Assembly: GCF_000829515.1 (NCBI RefSeq)
Contig: NZ_JXRR01000014.1
Span: 372,001-436,000 of the forward strand
Source of the DNA: Jeotgalibacillus campisalis
Lineage (GTDB): Bacteria; Bacillota; Bacilli; Bacillales; Jeotgalibacillaceae
Length of the DNA: 64,000 bases
Direction: 5' to 3'
How positions within the stretch are numbered: the first letter of the stretch is position 1; every line of letters begins with the position of its first letter. The position numbers and the translations under genes were made by a program. The notes under the pieces were generated by a model. That model was given only the letters and a program-made list of their open reading frames with translations. It ran no database searches and was not told where the DNA came from. Positions 57,666-64,000 of the stretch are shown here, piece by piece.

Positions 57666-58709
57666 GTGAAAGCGAAGGGATATCACGTAGCAATCGTTGG
57701 AGCAACAGGAGCAGTTGGCACACAAATGCTGGCCATTTTAGAGCAGCGCCAATTTCCCATAAAAAAATTAACATTACTATCCTCTGCACGATCAGCCGGT
57801 CAGTCACTTATTTTCAAGGGTGAGGAAATTATTATACAGGAAGCTTCTTCCGACAAATTTAAGGGAGTAGATATTGCATTGTTCTCTGCAGGGGGAAGTG
57901 TTTCAAAAAAGTTTGCACCCGATGCAGTTAAGCATGGCGCAATCGTTATTGATAACACCAGTGCTTTTCGCATGGAAGAGGGAGTGCCGCTGGTCGTCCC
58001 TGAAGTAAATGAATCTGACCTGGCTCTTCATAAGGGGATTATTGCTAACCCGAATTGTTCAACTATTCAGATGGTTGTTGCTTTAGAACCAATCCGACAG
58101 GCTCTCGGTTTAAAAAAGGTGGTTGTCTCCACCTATCAGGCTGTTTCAGGAGCAGGAATCAATGCTATTACTGAAATGAAGGAACAATCAAAAGCTATGC
58201 TAAATGGTGAAGAAGCAGATGCAAAAATTCTGCCCGTTAAAGGTGCGAATCGTCATTATCCGATCGCCTTCAATGCAATCCCGCAAATTGATGACTTCAG
58301 TGATAACGGCTTCACATTTGAGGAAATGAAAATGATGAATGAAACGAAGAAAATCATGCATATGCCAAACCTGAAAATTTCTGCTACATGTGTGCGGCTG
58401 CCTGTTGAAACAGGACATTCAGAATCTGTTTACATCGAAGTGAATGAAAGCGGCAAATCTGCAGCAGAAATACAGGAGTTGTTAAAAGAGGCACCAGGCA
58501 TAGTTCTCCAGGATTCTCCTGACGAACAGCTTTATCCAATGCCCAGCAGTGCAGCTGGAAAACTTGAAGTATTTGTTGGACGTATACGGAAAGACCTTGA
58601 TGAAGACAACGGCTTTCACATGTGGATCGTATCAGATAATTTACTTAAAGGCGCAGCGTGGAATTCCGTACAAATTGCTGAAAGTTTAGTCAAACTAACT
58701 CTCGTTTAA
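57666..58709 (+). CDS. asd: Aspartate-semialdehyde dehydrogenase
   Basis: Reduces aspartyl phosphate to aspartate semialdehyde, for lysine, threonine, methionine and dipicolinate. It has 347 residues with the NADP motif GATGAVGTQ and catalytic C131 in [12 protein letters not shown] start at 57666 follows AGGAGGGAT. It leads an operon with dapG and dapA. Confidence 0.98.
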   Translation: MKAKGYHVAIVGATGAVGTQMLAILEQRQFPIKKLTLLSSARSAGQSLIFKGEEIIIQEASSDKFKGVDIALFSAGGSVSKKFAPDAVKHGAIVIDNTSAFRMEEGVPLVVPEVNESDLALHKGIIANPNCSTIQMVVALEPIRQALGLKKVVVSTYQAVSGAGINAITEMKEQSKAMLNGEEADAKILPVKGANRHYPIAFNAIPQIDDFSDNGFTFEEMKMMNETKKIMHMPNLKISATCVRLPVETGHSESVYIEVNESGKSAAEIQELLKEAPGIVLQDSPDEQLYPMPSSAAGKLEVFVGRIRKDLDEDNGFHMWIVSDNLLKGAAWNSVQIAESLVKLTLV

Positions 58710-58716
58710 CTTAAAT

Positions 58717-58743
58717 CTCCTCACGCTGCAAGAAAGCGAGGAG
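58717..58743 (+). promoter_or_regulatory. Hairpin covering the dapG ribosome binding site
   Basis: CTCCT (58717-58721) pairs with AGGAG (58739-58743) and CGCT (58724-58727) with AGCG (58735-58738), CA bulge, GCAAGAA loop. AGGAG is the Shine-Dalgarno sequence seven bases before the dapG TTG, so the hairpin would block ribosome entry unless opened. Confidence 0.6.
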
Positions 58744-58750
58744 TTCTGCT

Positions 58751-59971
58751 TTGAATATTGTTGTTCAGAAGTTTGGAGGAAGTTCCTTAACATCTAAAGC
58801 TCTAAGAACTGAAGCCGTCAGCCATGTTGAAAAGGCCGTTGCACGTGGACTTAAGTCGATAGTCGTCGTTTCAGCACAAGGCCGTATGGGAGATCCCTAC
58901 TCAACAGATACGCTTTTATCGCTGATCTCAGAGAATAAAAATATCGTGATTCCACCAGAACAGCAGTCATTGCTTTTGTCATGCGGAGAGGTCATATCAG
59001 CTGCTGTGTTTTCGCATGATTTGGCATCAAGAGGGATCCCGTCACAGATTATGACGGGAAGGGAAGCTCAAATTATTACCAACGATAATTTCAGACATGC
59101 TACAATAAATAGCGTGAGCGGCGACCCTTTTTATAAAGCGTTTGAGGAAGTAGATGTGGTTGTTGTAACGGGATTTCAGGGTATAACAAAAAGCGGCAGA
59201 ATTTCTACACTGGGCAGGGGCGGAAGCGACACGACTGCTTCTGCCTTGGCATGCAGTGTTAAAGCAGAAGCAGTGTATATTTACACGGATGTTGAAGGAG
59301 TGATGAGCGGTGATCCTACAGTTGTGGATGAACCGTCAACTCTTCAGTATATTTCTTATGATGAAGCCAGCCATATCGCCTATCAGGGTGCTAAAGTAAT
59401 TCATCCGAATGCGGTTGAGTGGGCAAAACGCTATAAAGTTCCAATGTGGGTAGGTCCGCTGGTTGGGGAAAACGGCACATGGGTTGGAAAACAAACCGTT
59501 CACCATATAAGCCGGGATATACAGTCTGTCTCTGCCATTAAAAACTTAGCGCAGATCAGGGTTTCCTCTCTCGAATATGACCAGATCTTTCAGCTGGTTG
59601 CTCAGCAGGAGATCAGTGTGGATTTAATTTCAATACACCCGCATGAAGTCCGTTTTACAATTGAATCCCAAAACGTTCAATATGTTAAAACGCTTTTGGA
59701 AAATGAGGGATTTTATCCTGAAGTCATTGACCATGTTGCGAAAATCGCTTTAATCGGTGAAGGAATGAAAGGGAAACCTGGAATAACCTCCACTATTGTC
59801 TCGACACTCGTAAAAGAGAAGATCAGAATTCTTCAAACTGCAGATAGTCACATGACATTTTGGGTGCTTATAGACGAAAAGTATGCAGATCATGCCCAAA
59901 AAAAATTACATGAGCAGTTTATATTTAATACCAGCTCAAAGAAAGCACCAATTAAAAGCCTACAGGAGTGA
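58751..59971 (+). CDS. dapG: Aspartokinase I (dipicolinate/DAP type)
   Basis: First step of the aspartate pathway (aspartyl phosphate). 406 residues; in B. subtilis DapG is the diaminopimelate-inhibited isoform. Motifs VQKFGGSSL near the start, STLGRGGSDTTASALAC and YTDVEGVMSGDP, plus C-terminal ACT domains. The TTG start at 58751 follows AGGAG; its site is in a hairpin with CTCCT. Overlaps the dapA ribosome site. Confidence 0.96.
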   Translation: MNIVVQKFGGSSLTSKALRTEAVSHVEKAVARGLKSIVVVSAQGRMGDPYSTDTLLSLISENKNIVIPPEQQSLLLSCGEVISAAVFSHDLASRGIPSQIMTGREAQIITNDNFRHATINSVSGDPFYKAFEEVDVVVVTGFQGITKSGRISTLGRGGSDTTASALACSVKAEAVYIYTDVEGVMSGDPTVVDEPSTLQYISYDEASHIAYQGAKVIHPNAVEWAKRYKVPMWVGPLVGENGTWVGKQTVHHISRDIQSVSAIKNLAQIRVSSLEYDQIFQLVAQQEISVDLISIHPHEVRFTIESQNVQYVKTLLENEGFYPEVIDHVAKIALIGEGMKGKPGITSTIVSTLVKEKIRILQTADSHMTFWVLIDEKYADHAQKKLHEQFIFNTSSKKAPIKSLQE

Positions 59972-59976
59972 AAAAA

Positions 59977-60870
59977 ATGGATTTCGGACGTGTTTCAACC
60001 GCAATGGTTACCCCCTTCGGACAAGATGGGACCATTGATTTTGAACGAACAGCTGCATTAATTAATTATCTTATTGAAAATGGCTCTGATTCCTTAGTGG
60101 TTGGAGGAACAACAGGAGAGTCGCCTACTCTGTCAAATGATGAAAAAATCAGTTTATTTGAATACACAGTTGCAATTGCAGATGGGAGAGTCCCTGTAAT
60201 TGCAGGTACAGGAAGCAATAACACTCAAGGGACTATTGACTTGTCAATAAAAGCTGTTCAGGCCGGAGTAGATGCTCTCATGTTAGTTGCACCTTATTAT
60301 AGTAAACCGAGCCAGGAAGGACTTTATCAGCATTTTGCAGCGGTAGCAGATGCTGTGGACGTTCCGATTATGATTTACAATATCCCGGGTCGCTCTGCTG
60401 TCAATATTTTACCTGAGACAATCATAAAGTTGTCCTTGATTGATAACATCACAGCGGTAAAAGAAGCAAGCGGTAACTTAGATCAAATGACTGATATCTT
60501 ATCAAATACGAGTAATGAATTTCTAGTTTACAGCGGAGACGACGGCTTGACCCTTCCACTTCTTGCAATTGGCGGGCATGGTGTTGTCTCAGTAGCTTCC
60601 CATATTGCTGGTAATGAAATGCAGGCAATGATTAAAGCTTTTACTGAAGGCCGTTCGCAAGAAGCAGCTACTATTCATCAACAGCTGCTTCCGCTAATCC
60701 GTGCGCTGTTTGCTCAGCCTAATCCAGCGCCAGTAAAAGTGGCACTCGATGATAAAGGCATAGCTTGCGGAGGCTTAAGACTTCCTTTGATCCCGCTTTC
60801 ATTAGATGAAAAAGAAATGGTAAGAGCAGCAGTTGAAACATTTAATCATCAAGTTAAATTATTGAAGTAG
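59977..60870 (+). CDS. dapA: 4-hydroxy-tetrahydrodipicolinate synthase
   Basis: Condenses pyruvate and aspartate semialdehyde. 297 residues; Schiff-base lysine K162 (AVKEASGN), the GGTTGESPTLS motif and YNIPGRSAVN with the catalytic tyrosine. ATG 59977 has AGGAGTGA six bases upstream. Terminator follows. Confidence 0.98.
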   Translation: MDFGRVSTAMVTPFGQDGTIDFERTAALINYLIENGSDSLVVGGTTGESPTLSNDEKISLFEYTVAIADGRVPVIAGTGSNNTQGTIDLSIKAVQAGVDALMLVAPYYSKPSQEGLYQHFAAVADAVDVPIMIYNIPGRSAVNILPETIIKLSLIDNITAVKEASGNLDQMTDILSNTSNEFLVYSGDDGLTLPLLAIGGHGVVSVASHIAGNEMQAMIKAFTEGRSQEAATIHQQLLPLIRALFAQPNPAPVKVALDDKGIACGGLRLPLIPLSLDEKEMVRAAVETFNHQVKLLK

Positions 60871-60876
60871 CCAAAT

Positions 60877-60918
60877 CATCTGAGGGTGGAGAATTCTCCC
60901 TCAGGTGTTTTTCTTTTA
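60877..60918 (+). terminator. Terminator after dapA
   Basis: Ten-bp stem CATCTGAGGG/CCCTCAGGTG (one T-G pair), loop TGGAGAATTCT and TTTTTCTTTT. Ends the asd-dapG-dapA operon. Confidence 0.9.
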
Positions 60919-60969
60919 TACATATCACGGATTAAAAAGACAGCGGAACGTAAACACTGACAATTAACG

Positions 60970-60998
60970 TGTACAGTTTGATAAAGATGAAGTATAAT
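60970..60998 (+). promoter_or_regulatory. Promoter of rnjB
   Basis: -35 TGTACA (60970-60975), 17 bases, perfect -10 TATAAT (60993-60998), about 50 bases before the start codon. Confidence 0.7.
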
Positions 60999-61048
60999 GA
61001 ACACAACTGTTGAAAGAACGGGAAAAACAGATATAGGAGGAAAAGGGA

Positions 61049-62716
61049 TTGTCTAAAGTAATAAATGAGAAGATAAGAATTATTCCACTTGGTGGAGTAG
61101 GCGAAATCGGTAAAAATATGTATGTAATTGAAGTGGACGATGACCTATTCATTATCGATTCGGGACTTATGTTCCCTGAAGAAGAGATGTACGGCATCGA
61201 CATCGTAATTCCGGATTTTAATTATCTGGAGTCAAATAAGGAAAGAGTAAAAGCAATATTTTTAACGCACGGTCACGATGATGCAATCGGGTCTCTGCCC
61301 TATCTGCTTGAAAAAGTAAAAGCCCCAGTTTACGGATCAAAACTTACTGTGGCACTTGCAAAAGCCGGCTTAAAAGAATACGGCTTTAAAGAAAGAGTAA
61401 AATTCTTTGTTGTTCATGAAAAAAGCAATATGAAGTTTGATACAGTAAACGTTACATTTTTTCAAACAACACACAGCATTCCAGATTCTCTTGGTATAGC
61501 TATACATACATCTGAAGGAGCAATCGTTCATACAGGAGAATTTAAATTTGATCAGTCTGCAAAGGGCGGGTACGCTTCGAACATCGGAAAGATGGCCAAG
61601 CTTGGAGAAAAGGGAGTTTTTGCTCTTTTATCTGACAGCACAGAAGCAGAGAGACCAGGTCATACAATTTCCGAAGCAGTCGTTGAAAATCATGTTTCTT
61701 CAAGCTTTAATAAAGCAAAAGGAAGAATTATTGTTACATGCTATGCTTCAAACTTGATTCGTATTCAGCAGGTTTTTGATGTAGCAAAAAAAGCGGGAAG
61801 AAAAGTTGCGGTAATTGGTGAAGCGGTTGAAAAGGTAGTGAACGTCGCATCACGCCTGGAGTTTCTAACTTATGATGAAGAAACTCGCATAGAGCCGAAT
61901 CAAATTAACGAGTACAATGATGATGAAATCGTCATTATACTTTCCGGAACCCACGATGAACCATTTAAAGTGATGCAAAGTATGGCAAATCAAACGCACG
62001 AAGTAGTAAATATCCAAGAAGGTGATACGGTGTTAATTACGTTTACTCCATCTCCGGGCATGGAAGTATTCCTTTATCGCTCAGTAAATGAGCTGGCAAG
62101 AGCAGGAGCTAATGTACTAACAGCAAGTAAAAATGTACACGTATCCGGACATGGCAGCCAGGAAGATTTAAAAATGATGATTAACCTAATGAAGCCCAGA
62201 TACTTTGTGCCGATTCAAGGTGAGTACAGACATCTTATTACTCATGCAAGAATTGCTGAAGAAACGAGTGTTCCAAGGTCAAATATTTTTATTGCAGATA
62301 AAGGTGACATCGTAGAATACACCGGTGGAAAAATGAAGATGTCCGGCCGTGTTCAAACTGGAAACGTGCTGATCGATGGAAAAGGAGTAGGCGATGTAGG
62401 TAATATTGTACTGCGTGATCGCAGGCTTCTTTCACAAGATGGCGTTTTACTTGTAGTTGTAACATTAAACCGTAAAACTAAATCTATAGCAGCCGGTCCT
62501 GAAGTAATTTCACGCGGATTTGTATATGTGCGTGAATCTGAAAAACTAATGGATGAATCAACTACTCTTGTGCGAAATATTGTCGTTAAAAATGTTGAGA
62601 ATCGCACTTTCGACTGGTCGAGCATTAAACAGGAAATTCGGGATTCTTTGAATCATCTTCTATATACGAAAACAAAAAGAAGACCAATGATCTTGCCAAT
62701 TATTATGGAAGTTTAA
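61049..62716 (+). CDS. rnjB: Ribonuclease J2
   Basis: Metallo-beta-lactamase-fold RNase partnering with RNase J1 in mRNA processing and decay. 555 residues as in B. subtilis. TTG start 61049 with AGGAGG upstream. The HxHxDH zinc motif is degenerate: H74-G-H76-D-D78-A79, where J1 has His at the last position; this matches J2-type proteins with low nuclease activity. HVSGHGSQEDLKMM near residue 366-379 is the beta-CASP motif. Confidence 0.95.
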   Translation: MSKVINEKIRIIPLGGVGEIGKNMYVIEVDDDLFIIDSGLMFPEEEMYGIDIVIPDFNYLESNKERVKAIFLTHGHDDAIGSLPYLLEKVKAPVYGSKLTVALAKAGLKEYGFKERVKFFVVHEKSNMKFDTVNVTFFQTTHSIPDSLGIAIHTSEGAIVHTGEFKFDQSAKGGYASNIGKMAKLGEKGVFALLSDSTEAERPGHTISEAVVENHVSSSFNKAKGRIIVTCYASNLIRIQQVFDVAKKAGRKVAVIGEAVEKVVNVASRLEFLTYDEETRIEPNQINEYNDDEIVIILSGTHDEPFKVMQSMANQTHEVVNIQEGDTVLITFTPSPGMEVFLYRSVNELARAGANVLTASKNVHVSGHGSQEDLKMMINLMKPRYFVPIQGEYRHLITHARIAEETSVPRSNIFIADKGDIVEYTGGKMKMSGRVQTGNVLIDGKGVGDVGNIVLRDRRLLSQDGVLLVVVTLNRKTKSIAAGPEVISRGFVYVRESEKLMDESTTLVRNIVVKNVENRTFDWSSIKQEIRDSLNHLLYTKTKRRPMILPIIMEV

Positions 62717-62755
62717 TACTCTGAAGAGAATGCAACAAATCTTCAAATCTAAAGT

Positions 62756-62789
62756 AAAGCAGGCAGGCATCATTGTCTGCTTTCTTTTT
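62756..62789 (+). terminator. Terminator after rnjB
   Basis: Ten-bp stem AAAGCAGGCA/TGTCTGCTTT (one G-T pair), loop GGCATCAT, then CTTTTT. The B. subtilis gene tepA is missing between this and spoIIIE. Confidence 0.88.
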
Positions 62790-62814
62790 CAATTTTAAGA
62801 CAGCAGGTGATTAG

Positions 62815-64000
62815 ATGGCAGCAACAAAGCCGAAACCGTCCGCTAAACAAAAACGGACAGCAACAAAGGATCGAAAAACCAAAAAGAAAACAACACCTCT
62901 TGCCTATGAACTAATCGGAATTGGACTCATTGCGCTCTCATTAATTACTATTTTTCAACTTGGAACTGTCGGCAGATTGTTAACAGTTGCTGCGACGTAT
63001 CTGCTGGGCAACTTTCAGCTGCTGCTGCCTGTTTCGATCATTGCTATATCCTTTTATTTAATGATTTACCGCACAGTCCCTGATTTTACTCACAGAGTAA
63101 CCACAGGCATTTTATTGGTACTTGCGAGTATTTTTCTTTTTGCTCATGTATTATTTTTTGATCAGCTGGCTGAAGAAGGTTTACTGCAATCTTTCAGTGC
63201 CTTTAAAGAAACACATGAAGAACTAACCAAGAGTGAAACCACCAATGTCGGTGCAGGAATGACAGGAGCGATGCTTTATGCTGTCTTCCATTACCTGTTT
63301 GCATCAACGGGTGCAAAAATTGCTTCGATAGCGTTATTAATTGCCGGCATGATTATGATGTCGAACCGGTCTCTCGGTGCTGTAATTAAAGTGGCAGCGG
63401 GGTTTCTAATAAACTGGTTTAAAGATATGTGGCAGTCTCTTCAAACGGATTTGGCTGAAAAAAGATCACAAAAAAAGGAACAGAAAAGAGCGGAACAAAT
63501 AGCAAGAAGAAGCGGGAAAGCATCAAACAAGCAAGAACAGGATAGAGTTGAACCTGCTGATCAAGAACAGATTCTTCCGCGAGATGAAGATTCCTTTGAA
63601 CCATTAATTTCGAGTTTTTCTGAAAAAGTGGCTCCTTCTGAACAGCCTGAACCATCTAAAGAAAAGTCTGACAATAAATCTGACCAAGCAGAGGAAGAAA
63701 TAGATATTGCAAAATTAGCGGAAGCTGCGACAGGCGTCGCTGAAATCGAAAACAAAGATTATATTCTTCCAAAGATGGATTTGCTTGCGGTGCCGCCTCA
63801 TGCAGACCAAAGCAATGAATATAAAGCCATTCAGCGAAACGCTTCCAAGCTTGAAAAAACGTTTCAAAGCTTTGGCGTAAGAGCAAAGGTTACACAGGTT
63901 CACCTTGGACCGGCTGTTACGAAATATGAAGTACACCCTGATGTGGGAGTTAAAGTAAGTAAAATTGTTAATTTAGGTGACGATCTTGCTTTAGCACTAG
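62815..64000 (+). CDS. spoIIIE: SpoIIIE/FtsK-type DNA translocase, 3' end cut by the window
   Basis: Pumps the chromosome into the forespore and clears DNA from division septa. 395 residues visible of about 790. A basic N-terminus (KPKPSAKQKRTATKDRKTKK) is followed by about four membrane spans (33-185), a long charged Gln/Glu/Ser linker, and the start of the motor alpha domain (ENKDYILPKMDLLAV, then KVTQVHLGPAVTKYEVHPDV). The end matches SpoIIIE just before the ATPase beta domain. ATG follows GCAGGTGA. Confidence 0.95.
   Translation, partial: MAATKPKPSAKQKRTATKDRKTKKKTTPLAYELIGIGLIALSLITIFQLGTVGRLLTVAATYLLGNFQLLLPVSIIAISFYLMIYRTVPDFTHRVTTGILLVLASIFLFAHVLFFDQLAEEGLLQSFSAFKETHEELTKSETTNVGAGMTGAMLYAVFHYLFASTGAKIASIALLIAGMIMMSNRSLGAVIKVAAGFLINWFKDMWQSLQTDLAEKRSQKKEQKRAEQIARRSGKASNKQEQDRVEPADQEQILPRDEDSFEPLISSFSEKVAPSEQPEPSKEKSDNKSDQAEEEIDIAKLAEAATGVAEIENKDYILPKMDLLAVPPHADQSNEYKAIQRNASKLEKTFQSFGVRAKVTQVHLGPAVTKYEVHPDVGVKVSKIVNLGDDLALAL

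Noticed and set aside
61268-61285. rnjB as a broken RNase J1 because of the lost active-site histidine
   Set aside because: The Ala replacement is typical of RNase J2 and the 555-residue length is complete, so it is not a damaged gene.
1-64000. CRISPR arrays, insertion sequences, tRNA or rRNA genes, attachment sites
   Set aside because: No repeated spacer pattern, transposase, cloverleaf or flanking direct repeats noticed; gene order is the conserved Bacillales core throughout.

Overview
The window is a chromosomal segment from a low-GC, motile, endospore-forming member of the Bacillales. Gene content and order closely follow the Bacillus subtilis hslU-codY, fla/che, rpsB-tsf, polC, nusA-infB, pnp, dpaAB-dapA and spoIIIE region. 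Dipicolinate synthase genes and SpoIIIE point to sporulation, and the CheC/CheD/FliY set points to B. subtilis-type chemotaxis. The genus cannot be named from the sequence alone. Every gene is on the + strand, and no mobile element, CRISPR array, tRNA, rRNA or obvious transferred island was seen.

Layout. (1) 1-2260: 3' part of hslU, then codY with a strong terminator. (2) 2261-2717: a gene-free control region with two candidate vegetative promoters. (3) 2718-28881: the fla/che operon of about 26 kb. It encodes rod proteins FlgB/FlgC, FliE, the MS ring and switch (FliF, FliG, FliM, FliY), the export ATPase complex (FliH, FliI, FliJ), a MotE-like protein, FliK, FlgD, a small hook-cluster protein absent from B. 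subtilis as I remember that operon, FlgE, SwrD, FliL, CheY, the export gate (FliO/FliZ, FliP, FliQ, FliR, FlhB, FlhA), FlhF, FlhG, and CheB, CheA, CheW, CheC, CheD. Many genes overlap or abut, so translational coupling is likely. (4) 28882-30567: sigD and swrB, separated from cheD by a perfect 14-bp hairpin with a U tract and followed by an extended -10 promoter. This may uncouple sigD from the end of the long operon.

(5) 30572-33862: rpsB, tsf, pyrH, frr, with hairpin terminators after rpsB, tsf and frr. (6) 33953-44214: uppS, cdsA, dxr, rasP, proS, polC (isoprenoid and phospholipid precursors, intramembrane proteolysis, prolyl-tRNA synthesis, replication). (7) 44220-49548: rimP, nusA, ylxR, ylxQ, infB, ylxP, rbfA behind a leader with an attenuator-like hairpin. 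(8) 49598-54272: truB, ribF, rpsO, pnp. (9) 54413-60918: mlpA, ymxH, dpaA, dpaB, asd, dapG, dapA. This group makes aspartate semialdehyde, dihydrodipicolinate and spore dipicolinate; a good sigma-K-like promoter lies in front of dpaA. (10) 60970-64000: rnjB and the 5' part of spoIIIE.

The proteins are conserved housekeeping, motility and sporulation proteins, and I see no wholly new multi-gene system. The points most worth checking are regulatory: the cheD/sigD hairpin and promoter, a hairpin that sequesters the dapG ribosome binding site, the rimP-nusA leader hairpin, the swrD start with a possible CTG codon, and the sigma-K candidate before dpaA. Also notable are the absence of ylxY and tepA from their usual places and the hook-cluster gene at 11673.
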